NCBI RefSeq assembly: GCF_039822625.1
Contig: NZ_JBDLLG010000015.1
Coordinates: 57,050 to 121,049 of the forward strand
From: Marinimicrobium locisalis
Lineage (GTDB): Bacteria > Pseudomonadota > Gammaproteobacteria > Pseudomonadales > Cellvibrionaceae
Direction: 5' to 3'
DNA: 64,000 bases
Below, in pieces: positions 34,314 to 42,041 of the stretch. The position numbers and the translations under genes were made by a program. Each line of letters opens with the position of its first letter. Position 1 is the stretch's first letter. The notes below the pieces were generated by a model. That model was not told the origin of the DNA and did not search any database. It worked only from the letters and a program-made list of their open reading frames with translations.

Positions 34314-35126
34314 ATGTCTGGCAATGCCTCCACCTCCGACAGCGTCATCGTTTGCCTAGCCCGTACCGGGTATGCCGCCCGTGGCATTGTGTATTTATTG
34401 GTCGGAGGCTTGGCAACCCTGGCGGCTTTCGGTCGTGGCGGTGAAACCACCGGCAGCCCCGGCGCACTGAAGAGTGTTATGACTGCGCCTCTGGGCACTT
34501 GGCTGCTGCTTATACTGGCGCTAGGGCTTCTGTGCTACGCGCTTTGGCGAGGGATTCAGGCGATAATGGACCCCGACCAAAACGGCACCGACCTCAAGGG
34601 GCTCGCCATTCGCGCGGGCCTGCTGGGCAGCGCCCTCTCCCACCTTGTTTTGGCCGGCCTCTCCGTAATGATGATTTTCGCCATTGGCGCCTCAAGCAGC
34701 GGCTCGGAAGGGTCGACGCAAAGTACGGTGAACTGGCTGATGGGTCAGCCCTTTGGCCGTTGGTTGGTCGCCTCGGTGGGGCTGGTCATTGTCGGTATTG
34801 GGGTGGTCCACCATATAAGGGCATGGAGCACCGACTTTGACGAGGAGTTCGACATGCCCAGCCGCTCCCGCTACTGGGCCTTCCCGTTGTTTCGCTTCGG
34901 CCTGACCGTGCGCGGGCTGGTGTTCATGATTGTCGGCGGTCTATTCGTCGCCGCCGCCTACCACTTTAATCCCGAGCAAGCCGGTGGTACAGGCGAAGCA
35001 CTGAATACGTTAAGAGCACAACCTTTCGGGAAGTGGCTCTTTGCAACGGTCGCAATCGGCCTATTCGCGTTCGGAGCCTACAGCGCCTTGGCAGCCGTAT
35101 TCGGACGGGTCAAACCTTCTAACTAG
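34314..35126 (+). CDS. DUF1206 membrane protein
   Basis: The 270-residue inner-membrane protein consists of three repeats of a two-helix DUF1206 unit, each starting with a pattern like LARTGYAARGIVYLLVGG, LAIRAGLLGSALSHLVLAG and LFRFGLTVRGLVFMIVGG, and each ending near QPFGRWL or a similar motif. The function of the family is unknown. The gene is 13 bp upstream of a DedA/YqaA-type gene on the same strand and probably co-transcribed with it. Confidence 0.88.
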   Translation: MSGNASTSDSVIVCLARTGYAARGIVYLLVGGLATLAAFGRGGETTGSPGALKSVMTAPLGTWLLLILALGLLCYALWRGIQAIMDPDQNGTDLKGLAIRAGLLGSALSHLVLAGLSVMMIFAIGASSSGSEGSTQSTVNWLMGQPFGRWLVASVGLVIVGIGVVHHIRAWSTDFDEEFDMPSRSRYWAFPLFRFGLTVRGLVFMIVGGLFVAAAYHFNPEQAGGTGEALNTLRAQPFGKWLFATVAIGLFAFGAYSALAAVFGRVKPSN

Positions 35127-35139
35127 GCACGAGTTTGTC

Positions 35140-35742
35140 ATGGAGATTAAATCCCGACGAGCCCAACGGTGGTTTGACCGCCTCACTCATTCAAACCACA
35201 TGCTCTGGCTCCTGGGCGTAATCTCCTTTTTGGAAACCATCCTTATCCCCATTCCGATTGAAGTGGTTTTGATTCCGTTGATGGCCATTAACAAGCACCG
35301 GATCTGGACCATTGCCACCGTCACCACCGCCGGGTGCCTGGTGGCCGCGCTTCTAGGGTATGGGGTAGGAATGGCGCTATACCAATCCGCGGGCACCTGG
35401 TTTATCGAGGCCATGGGTATGCAGGAGGCTTATGAGTCCTTTCGGCGTTTTTTTGACCAATACGGGTTCGCCGCCATTCTCGCCCTTGGGATTATTCCCA
35501 TCCCCTTCCAAGTGGCGATGATTACCGCCGGGCTTTCCGGCTACCCCATCCATCTGTTCGTCCTGGCCGCTCTGATTGCACGCGGCTTTCGCTACTACGG
35601 GCTGGCCTGGCTGGTGTACCGGTTCGGGGACCGAGCCGAAGCGCTGTGGAGGCGCCACGCGCTCCTGACAAGCTTGGGCGCCGCCACCTTGCTGGCCGGG
35701 TTCGTCTTGCTGACCCAGGCGCTGGCAAACCAAATTCTGTAA
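35140..35742 (+). CDS. DedA/YqaA (VTT-domain) membrane protein
   Basis: The 200-residue membrane protein of the VTT/SNARE-associated family resembles YqaA: LLGVISFLETILIPIPIEVVL near the start and FAAILALGIIPIPFQVAMITAGL in the second half. DedA-superfamily members act in lipid flipping and membrane homeostasis; YqaA is uncharacterised. ATG 35140 avoids overlap with the DUF1206 gene. No strong ribosome site is seen, so coupling to the upstream gene is possible. Confidence 0.86.
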   Translation: MEIKSRRAQRWFDRLTHSNHMLWLLGVISFLETILIPIPIEVVLIPLMAINKHRIWTIATVTTAGCLVAALLGYGVGMALYQSAGTWFIEAMGMQEAYESFRRFFDQYGFAAILALGIIPIPFQVAMITAGLSGYPIHLFVLAALIARGFRYYGLAWLVYRFGDRAEALWRRHALLTSLGAATLLAGFVLLTQALANQIL

Positions 35743-35748
35743 ACGCCC

Positions 35749-36486
35749 TCAAGCCTCTAGAGTCGGCAGGCGCGGCACACTCTCCTCAAGATAATGGGGG
35801 CTGAAGCCGGCAAACTCTTTAAGCTTCTCAAGGTCCGGGATGAGAATGGTGGAGCCGTCCCGGAATAGCAACCCTTCCTGCTTAAGCTCCGTAAAGGTAC
35901 GGCTGACATGAACCGCACTCAGCCCCAGCGCGTCACTCAACACATGTTGAGGCAAGGGCATTTTGAATTGGTTCTCCGGGTAGGGGTTTGTGCGCCGCAG
36001 CCGGGAAAACATTTCCAGCGTCAAGTGCGCCAGTTTCTGCGGCGCCGAGCGACGCCCGAGGTTCACCAGCCGCTCCAGCAAAACGGCCTGCTCGCGAGTG
36101 GCAATTGCAAAGAACAGGTTCGATAGCAACACGGAGTGGGCAAACTCCTCGGCCATGCGGGATTTGGGGAATTCGCAAATCTCCGCATCCGTTAAAGCCA
36201 TCACTGTGGTTAAACGGTTGGAAAAGGCAAACTCCCGCAACCCGATGACGTCCCCGGGAACATAAATGTCCAGCACCTGACGCGTGCCGTCTTCGAGCTC
36301 CCGATAGGAGAACAACCACCCGCTCATCACGGTGTAAAACGCCTTTGCCGCATCATGCTCGCGGCACACTACCGTATCGGCGCAAACTTTTTTAGGGCTC
36401 TTTTCCAGTGACGCGAGAAGCGTCTCGTCGTCGGAATCGAGCGTTGCGTAACTCCTAAAGTGTTTGAGCATGCAGCTTTTTTCCAT
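35749..36486 (-). CDS. Crp/Fnr-family transcription regulator
   Basis: The 245-residue regulator has a cyclic-nucleotide-binding-like domain (AAKAFYTVMSGWLFSYRELEDG, QVLDIYVPGDVIGLREFAF) and a C-terminal helix-turn-helix (LSDALGLSAVHVSRTFTELKQEG). FNR iron-sulfur cysteines are not evident, so it is closer to the generic Crp-like regulators of alphaproteobacterial and marine type. I use ATG 36486; an in-frame GTG at 36498 or ATG at 36471 are alternatives, as no clear ribosome site decides. It is divergent from a pair of small coupled genes. Confidence 0.88.
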   Translation of the reverse strand: MEKSCMLKHFRSYATLDSDDETLLASLEKSPKKVCADTVVCREHDAAKAFYTVMSGWLFSYRELEDGTRQVLDIYVPGDVIGLREFAFSNRLTTVMALTDAEICEFPKSRMAEEFAHSVLLSNLFFAIATREQAVLLERLVNLGRRSAPQKLAHLTLEMFSRLRRTNPYPENQFKMPLPQHVLSDALGLSAVHVSRTFTELKQEGLLFRDGSTILIPDLEKLKEFAGFSPHYLEESVPRLPTLEA

Positions 36487-36772
36487 TGTTTTGTACACCC
36501 ATTAATACCCAAAACGCTTAATCGAAGAACCGATTTCAGCGCCATCCTGAAAAAAAAGACCGATGGCTGGCAGCGAAGTTCCCACATCATGATGGAAGCA
36601 CCGCCCGTTCATAACTTATGTTATAGCACGCTCCTTATTAGCGAGGGATGCTTAAAAACCAACCCTTACAACCATCGTCATTCGGAAATTTTGTAAGTTT
36701 AACTCACGTTATAGAAAAACGCTCTAGTACAGGTAGGATTCGCGGCAACGACACCTTCAACAAGGAGCTAAG

Positions 36773-36916
36773 ATGTTAACTGCTCAATATTCGAGGGCAC
36801 GACCCGGTTGCACTGCAAAAACCGACACAGGACCTTCCGACTCCCAACATGGCCCCTGTGCCTACCAAGGGGGGCTACACTACAATGAAACAGGCTCCAA
36901 ACGCGTGGTGATATGA
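36773..36916 (+). CDS. Small ORF, 47 residues, coupled to the next gene
   Basis: The ATG has AAGGAG five bases upstream, a strong ribosome site. The peptide (starting MLTAQYSRARPGCTAK) is hydrophilic with two Cys and matches no family I know. Its TGA overlaps the following ATG as ATGA, the classical coupling overlap. It could be a real small protein or a leader peptide that gates translation of the downstream gene. Confidence 0.45.
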   Translation: MLTAQYSRARPGCTAKTDTGPSDSQHGPCAYQGGLHYNETGSKRVVI

Positions 36917-37317
36917 GACACTCCTATCGATTACCGGTCGCGCTATTCGTGCTATTAACCATGCTATTGTTTCACTTGGGGCTAAAGTCAGGCACCAAGC
37001 CAGCCCGCACGGACAGCGCCAACCCACCCAGCGACAGCAGCCGGCGCAGCGGTAATCTTGGGCACTCACAGGCCAACGAGGTACTGTATCGACTAAGAGA
37101 TGTCAATTCGGTTCGAACCGCGGAAGGAGCAGACACCCTACCCTCTGACTTGAAAACAGAAGGCATTTTCATTCTCCGAGTGGACCCGGACCAGCCCGTG
37201 CCAGCCGCCCGCGAGGTTGATGCTTTGCTGCTATTAGACTTGAACGCAGGGCGCTCGGCCTATCCCGTCGAGCCTTCCCGCCCGCGCACCGAGGCCACCG
37301 AAAGCATCAGGTTCTAA
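36913..37317 (+). CDS. Small membrane-anchored or exported protein, unknown
   Basis: The 134-residue product has an N-terminal hydrophobic segment (LPVALFVLLTMLLFHLGL), which is a signal anchor or signal peptide, then a Ser/Asn-rich stretch and a soluble tail (EGIFILRVDPDQPVPA, VDALLLLDLNAG). No family was recognised. There is no independent ribosome site; translation is probably coupled to the 47-residue ORF through the ATGA overlap. It lies opposite the Crp/Fnr gene and may be its target. Confidence 0.55.
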   Translation: MRHSYRLPVALFVLLTMLLFHLGLKSGTKPARTDSANPPSDSSRRSGNLGHSQANEVLYRLRDVNSVRTAEGADTLPSDLKTEGIFILRVDPDQPVPAAREVDALLLLDLNAGRSAYPVEPSRPRTEATESIRF

Positions 37318-37337
37318 CGGCGGCCCAAGCGGGTACG

Positions 37338-37838
37338 TTATATCTTCGGGGCATCACCCACCCCTAGCCGCTGATGCCACTGAGCAAGCGACTCGTCGGG
37401 ATACCCTTCAAACAATTTATCTTTCGGGCCATTGCACACTTCAACCCAGGGCGCCTTTGAGGCCAACATCATGTGCGTGCGCTCTGGCGGCTTAGGTAAC
37501 GCGGTATCGATCGCGGAGGCCAAGGGATGAACGAGCTCCGGCCACGTTGGGTCCCACAACCAGAGCGCACTCCCACAGTGTTTGCAAAAGTGTCTTTGCC
37601 CAGAGCTTTCCTGTTTTTCTCCGGTCTCGGGGTCCGTCATTAGCGCTTGGTAGACGCTGATATGTTCCTTTCCGTCAACCTCCAGCGTTTCGTAGTCTCC
37701 ACCCAGGTTAATGGCGTATCCCCCGCTGCCTGCCGTTTTCCGGCAGATGGAGCAGTAGCATAGGTTGAAAGGGTAGGGGTGCTCGGATTGAACCGTAAAC
37801 GTTACGCTTCCGCAATGACAGGAACCTTCGAGCTTCAT
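37338..37838 (-). CDS. GFA / CENP-V family zinc-binding protein
   Basis: The 166-residue protein has the glutathione-dependent formaldehyde-activating (GFA) fold: GSCHCGSVTFTV, LCYCSICRKTAGSGG and HFCKHCGSALW supply the zinc-binding Cys pairs. Most members have unknown substrates and the named activity is doubtful for many. It is on the same strand as, and 62 bp after, the NfeD long-form gene; a functional tie is not evident. Confidence 0.9.
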   Translation of the reverse strand: MKLEGSCHCGSVTFTVQSEHPYPFNLCYCSICRKTAGSGGYAINLGGDYETLEVDGKEHISVYQALMTDPETGEKQESSGQRHFCKHCGSALWLWDPTWPELVHPLASAIDTALPKPPERTHMMLASKAPWVEVCNGPKDKLFEGYPDESLAQWHQRLGVGDAPKI

Positions 37839-37900
37839 TTTTCCTCCAGGTACTTATCGGAGATGAACAAAGGTGGAAACCCGGCCCCAACCGGAAGGTC

Positions 37901-39268
37901 TCAAACGTCCTCCCGCTTGGGGGCCGACTCAACCACCAACCGATTATCATCGGTCTCTGCTACCACGACAATGGCGTCGCCGTGGTGGAGCGGTGTTCGG
38001 GTCTCGGCGGGCCAGCGCTTGTCGTCGATCAGAACGTAGCCGTCTTTTTCAAAATTGACCATGGCCTCGCCATGCTTGCCCACCAGGGACTTTTCCCTGG
38101 GGCGAGCGGAGGCCAGGCCGCGGCCGATCAGATAGGTTGCCAACATGACGGCAGCACTGACGCCTACACTGACGGCCAGTACCGTATTGCGGTATTGGTC
38201 GGTCGGCGGTAAGTCAAACAAGTTTAAACTGCCCAACACAAAGGCAATGGCCCCACCTATGCCCAGCACGCCAAGACCGGCGACAAACAGCTCGGCGAAC
38301 ATCAGGGCCAGGCCCAGAAATAACAGGATGAGAAAGCCCATGTTAACCGGCAGGGCTTGCGCACCGATCAGCCCTAGAATCACCGCGATAGTGCCCAGAA
38401 CGCCGGGGAAGGCCAAGCCAGGGCTGAGAAGTTCGATGTAAATGGCCAGCATGCCCAGAGAAATCAGCATATGGGCGATTTGGGGGCTGGCAATTACCGC
38501 CAGCACGCGGTCAATAAGCCGGGGCTCGATCTTCACCGGCGTGCGGCCAGCAAGGTCCAGCATCATGGGCTCACCTTGGAACTGAATCTCGGTGCCTTCA
38601 AGAGTCGAGAGCAGCTGCGAGGCCTCTGCCACCACCCGATCAATGACCCGGGCCTCCAGCGCTTCGGTGGCCGTCACGCTTTCGGCATCGGAGACGAAAC
38701 GCTCCGCCACATCGGCATTTCGGCCCCGGCGTTCGGCAATGCTGCGCATGAAGGCCCGGGAGTCATTCATCACCTTTTTCGCCATGGTGCCTTCGATGTC
38801 ACTGCCATCGCCCGCCACGGGCGATGAAGCCCCCACGGTGGTACCTTCGTTCATCACGGCCACATGGGTGGACAGCAAGATGAACGCCCCCGCCGAAGTG
38901 GCGCCCGCGCCCGAGGGGCCAACATAACCGATGACCGGCACCCGCGCCGCTCCAATGGCGCTGACCATATCCCGCGTGCTGCTGAGCGACCCGCCGGGGG
39001 TATCAATACGCACAATCAGAGCCGCCGCGTCGTTGAGCTCCGCCACCTCGATGCCATGTTTCAACAGCCCGAGAGCGCCCGGGTTGATGGCGCCGTCAAT
39101 ATCGATTTGGTAGACCGGAGCCTTACCACTGCCGCCCTGCCCCTGGACCACGCCGGCAATACCGGCCAAGAGCATTAGCAGGAACACCGTCAGCCGTAGC
39201 GGGCGCCAACGCGAGCCGTGGTAGCGGCTATTCCCGTGCGGTAACAACATTGGTTTGATTTGTGCCAT
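37901..39268 (-). CDS. Long-form NfeD protein (NfeD1b, ClpP-class serine protease domain)
   Basis: The 455-residue membrane protein has a signal or anchor helix (LTVFLLMLLAGIAGVVQG), a ClpP/crotonase-class protease domain (VRIDTPGGSLSSTRDMV, GPSGAGATSAGAFILLS with the putative Ser, and a Lys in the EGTMAKKVMNDSRAFM region), four membrane helices, and a C-terminal OB-fold NfeD domain. Homologues cleave the C-terminus of stomatin-like SPFH partners, and two SPFH genes lie directly upstream. The ATG at 39268 overlaps the SPFH gene by 41 bases; ATG 39250 is also possible. Confidence 0.9.
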   Translation of the reverse strand: MAQIKPMLLPHGNSRYHGSRWRPLRLTVFLLMLLAGIAGVVQGQGGSGKAPVYQIDIDGAINPGALGLLKHGIEVAELNDAAALIVRIDTPGGSLSSTRDMVSAIGAARVPVIGYVGPSGAGATSAGAFILLSTHVAVMNEGTTVGASSPVAGDGSDIEGTMAKKVMNDSRAFMRSIAERRGRNADVAERFVSDAESVTATEALEARVIDRVVAEASQLLSTLEGTEIQFQGEPMMLDLAGRTPVKIEPRLIDRVLAVIASPQIAHMLISLGMLAIYIELLSPGLAFPGVLGTIAVILGLIGAQALPVNMGFLILLFLGLALMFAELFVAGLGVLGIGGAIAFVLGSLNLFDLPPTDQYRNTVLAVSVGVSAAVMLATYLIGRGLASARPREKSLVGKHGEAMVNFEKDGYVLIDDKRWPAETRTPLHHGDAIVVVAETDDNRLVVESAPKREDV

Positions 39269-40199
39269 CAATGTGTAAGTCCAGCGCTTCCAGCAACTGA
39301 CTCATGTTGGTGAGGTCCGCCGGGAAGATAACCGATGTATGAGCATCGGCCAGGTGGCCAATGTTGTCGATAAACTTCTCCGACATATTGAGCTTAATGG
39401 CTTCCTCGCCACCGGGCTGCACCACGGCGCTACCGATTTTCTCCAACGAGCTGGCGGTGGCCATGGCGAGGGACAGAATTTCCGAAGCCCGGCCTTCCGC
39501 TTCATTGACCAACCGTTGCCGTTCACCTTCTGAAAGGTTAATCAACTCGCGCATGGTGCCTTCGGAGGTGTTGATTCGGCTCTGTTTGTCGCCTTCGGCC
39601 CGCGCCAGAATGGCCCGGCGTTCGCGCTCGGCGGTCACCTGTTTTTCCATGGCGTTCTGCACGCTGCTGGGCGGTTTGATGTTCTTGATCTCATAACGAT
39701 GCACATGTACGCCCCAGGCCTCGCCAGCCTGATTCAGGGTGTCCACCACCGCTTGACTGATCATATCCCGCTCTTCAAAGGTTTTGTCCAGCTCCAGGGT
39801 GCCAATCACCGAGCGGGTTGTGGTCATGGCCAACTGCATGGCGGCAAAGCGATAGTCCGTCACCCCGTAGGTCGCCTTGACCGGGTCCGCCACGGACATG
39901 TAAATCACACCATCCACCTGCACCTGAACTTCATCCCGGGAAAAGCATTCCTGGGGCGGCACATCAATGGTTTCTTCGCGCAGGTCCTGCAAGGCGGTGA
40001 CTTTGTCGATAAACGGCATCAAGACGTGGAAACCTGGCCCCAGTGTGGCCTTGTACTTACCCAGGCGCTCGACAATCAGTGTGGTACGGGTCGATACAAT
40101 GCGGATGGAGCGAAACAGCTGCACCACAATGGTAAAGAAGATAATGCCCCATACGGCAAAATTGAACATATCCACGGGGTTCATTTGATTCGGGTTCAT
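39228..40199 (-). CDS. SPFH/stomatin-family membrane protein, copy 2
   Basis: The 323-residue protein has one N-terminal membrane helix (MFNFAVWGIIFFTIVVQLF), the SPFH domain (TLIVERLGKYKATLGPGFHVLMPFIDK) and a long helical tail with AEGDKQSRINTSEGTMREL and EGERQRLVNEAEGRASEIL, as in QmcA/paraslipin. It should oligomerise into a membrane microdomain cage. Its ATG overlaps the stop of the upstream paralogue (ATGA), and its 3' end overlaps the NfeD gene, so it belongs to a tight operon. Confidence 0.92.
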   Translation of the reverse strand: MNPNQMNPVDMFNFAVWGIIFFTIVVQLFRSIRIVSTRTTLIVERLGKYKATLGPGFHVLMPFIDKVTALQDLREETIDVPPQECFSRDEVQVQVDGVIYMSVADPVKATYGVTDYRFAAMQLAMTTTRSVIGTLELDKTFEERDMISQAVVDTLNQAGEAWGVHVHRYEIKNIKPPSSVQNAMEKQVTAERERRAILARAEGDKQSRINTSEGTMRELINLSEGERQRLVNEAEGRASEILSLAMATASSLEKIGSAVVQPGGEEAIKLNMSEKFIDNIGHLADAHTSVIFPADLTNMSQLLEALDLHIDGTNQTNVVTARE

Positions 40200-41146
40200 T
40201 GGGCGGCTCCTTTCGATGCGGTGGCACTCGCGGCGGTGGCTGAACCCTGTCCTAGGTTCTGGTTCAGGGCGGTCAGTATGCCCTTGATGTGCGCCAGGTC
40301 AGAGGGCAGAACCGAAATGTCGGCGCTCTTCATTACTTCGCCGGTACGGCCGATGAAGTCTTCCACCAAGCGCATTTTCACCGCGTAGTCGCCGCCGGGC
40401 TGTTTGATGGCCCGAGCCACGTTTTGCAACCCCTCGGCCGAGGCTTCGGCGAGAATCTCGATTTCACTGGCGCGGCCCTTGGCTTCGTTTATCCGCTTTT
40501 GTTTCTCACCTTCGGAAATATTGATGGCCTCCTGGCGATAGCCTTCGGAGATCAGAATTTTCGATTCCTTACCGGCGGTGGCCAGGGTAATGTCGGCGCG
40601 CTTTTCCCGCTCCGCTTCCATTTGTTTTTCCAGAGTATGGACCACCTGGGCCGAGGGCTCGATATTCTTGATTTCGTAGCGCATTACCTTGATGCCCCAG
40701 GGGTCCGAGGCCTTGTCGATTTCCCGCACGATGGACTCGTTCAGTTTGTCCCGCTCGTAGAAGGTATCCCCCAGGGTGAGCTTGCCGATTTCCGAGCGCA
40801 TGGTGGTCTGGGCCAGGTTAACGCTGGCCATCTGGTAATCACCGATACCGTAGCTGGCTCGCTTGGCATCCATCACCTTTAAATACACCAGCCCATCCAC
40901 GGCGACCTGGATATTGTCCCGGGTGATGCAGCTTTGGGCGGGGATATCAAACACCTGCTCGCGAATTTCATGGCGATAGGCGACTTTATCCAGAAACGGG
41001 ACGACTACGTGAAAGCCCGGTTCGAGCACACGCCGGAAATTACCGAAGCGTTCCAGCACGCAGGACTGGCGCATGGGCACAACAATCATCAGATTCCAGA
41101 CAAAAATGCCGGCTACGATGACAAAAATGGTTAAAGCGGTAAACAT
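40196..41146 (-). CDS. SPFH/stomatin-family membrane protein, copy 1 (QmcA-like)
   Basis: The 316-residue paralogue has an N-terminal helix (LTIFVIVAGIFVWNLMIVV), MRQSCVLERFGNFRRVLEPGFH, YEIKNIEPSAQVVHTLEKQ and repeated EGYRQEAINISEGEKQKRINEAKG segments. It is likely a hetero-oligomeric partner of the second SPFH protein. AAGGAG precedes the start. Flanking NfeD genes, one short upstream and one long downstream, are the usual partners of stomatins. Confidence 0.92.
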   Translation of the reverse strand: MFTALTIFVIVAGIFVWNLMIVVPMRQSCVLERFGNFRRVLEPGFHVVVPFLDKVAYRHEIREQVFDIPAQSCITRDNIQVAVDGLVYLKVMDAKRASYGIGDYQMASVNLAQTTMRSEIGKLTLGDTFYERDKLNESIVREIDKASDPWGIKVMRYEIKNIEPSAQVVHTLEKQMEAEREKRADITLATAGKESKILISEGYRQEAINISEGEKQKRINEAKGRASEIEILAEASAEGLQNVARAIKQPGGDYAVKMRLVEDFIGRTGEVMKSADISVLPSDLAHIKGILTALNQNLGQGSATAASATASKGAAQ

Positions 41147-41206
41147 GAGATGCTCCTTGATTGAGGGTTCCGGCGAAGACCTCGACGCCGGAAGCTGTTA
41201 CGGGTA

Positions 41207-41689
41207 TTACTCCTTGGGGTGTTCGCGCTCGGACGGGTCGATGGCTTCCACAGTCCAGAGCAGGTTGTCACGAAATACTATGCGCACGGGGGTGCCGGCT
41301 TCCAGGGCCTGGTCGTCATGATAGTGCTTGGCGGCCCAAGTACTGCCCCGGAAGGTGATGCGCCCCTCGCCGCCAGCGGGAATGGTCTCGGCCACTTGCG
41401 CAATCTGGTCGTAGGCGTCCAGGTCCTCGTCAGTGCGGCCGCGCTCAACCTGGGCCGGAATCAGCTTCTGCACCACGCCTCGCAGCCCAAACAACAACAG
41501 TAGCGAGCCCACAAACCAGGCGGTGAAGGCCTGTATCCAGCCTTCGATAAGGCCGGTATAGAGAAGTAGAGAAACCAGCGTGGCGCCAAGGCCCAGAAAG
41601 AAAACGATGCCGCCAGGCAAGAGGAATTCCAGCAACATCAGCACGACGCCGCCGATGAACCAGTAGGTGAAGAGGTCATAGTCCTGCAT
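41207..41689 (-). CDS. Short-form NfeD protein
   Basis: The 160-residue protein has two to three N-terminal membrane helices (LFTYWFIGGVVLMLLEFLLPGG, GATLVSLLLYTGLIEG) and a C-terminal OB-fold NfeD domain (GGEGRITFRGSTWAAKH, AGTPVRIVFRDNLLW). It is the first gene of the NfeD-SPFH-SPFH-NfeD operon and the likely membrane partner of the SPFH proteins. No protease domain is present. Confidence 0.9.
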   Translation of the reverse strand: MQDYDLFTYWFIGGVVLMLLEFLLPGGIVFFLGLGATLVSLLLYTGLIEGWIQAFTAWFVGSLLLLFGLRGVVQKLIPAQVERGRTDEDLDAYDQIAQVAETIPAGGEGRITFRGSTWAAKHYHDDQALEAGTPVRIVFRDNLLWTVEAIDPSEREHPKE

Positions 41690-42041
41690 GCGGAAGCCCA
41701 GATATCCATTGGTTATGGTTTATGGCACAAGATAACCTTTTTTGGGGGGCAAAATCCAGAGGAAACCCTTCCGAGAGTGAAAAGTCACTTAACCACCAAC
41801 TGACAAATGGGGTCCGGCTACCACTTCTCACCCGCTACCGCTATCTGTTCGCAAATTCGGAATACAAGTTCGTCGAAGAACCATTTCTCTTCTATAACGG
41901 GATCGCCGTCTCAGTGTCTTTATTCCTTTGTTTCTACACTTGCCGCCTCAAAAATCCCAATTCCAAAACGGCACGAGCCTTTGATCACCCCGCAAAACCA
42001 AAGTGTTCTTTGCCAACACGACCGGCCTTAGGAGCGACCCA
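41690..42041. other. Divergent intergenic region, no gene seen
   Basis: This 352-bp spacer lies between the minus-strand NfeD operon and the plus-strand G8 lipoprotein gene and must hold both promoters. An open frame crosses it but lacks protein-like features. I see no strong hairpin or consensus promoter pair. GGAG at 42030 serves the G8 gene. Confidence 0.5.
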
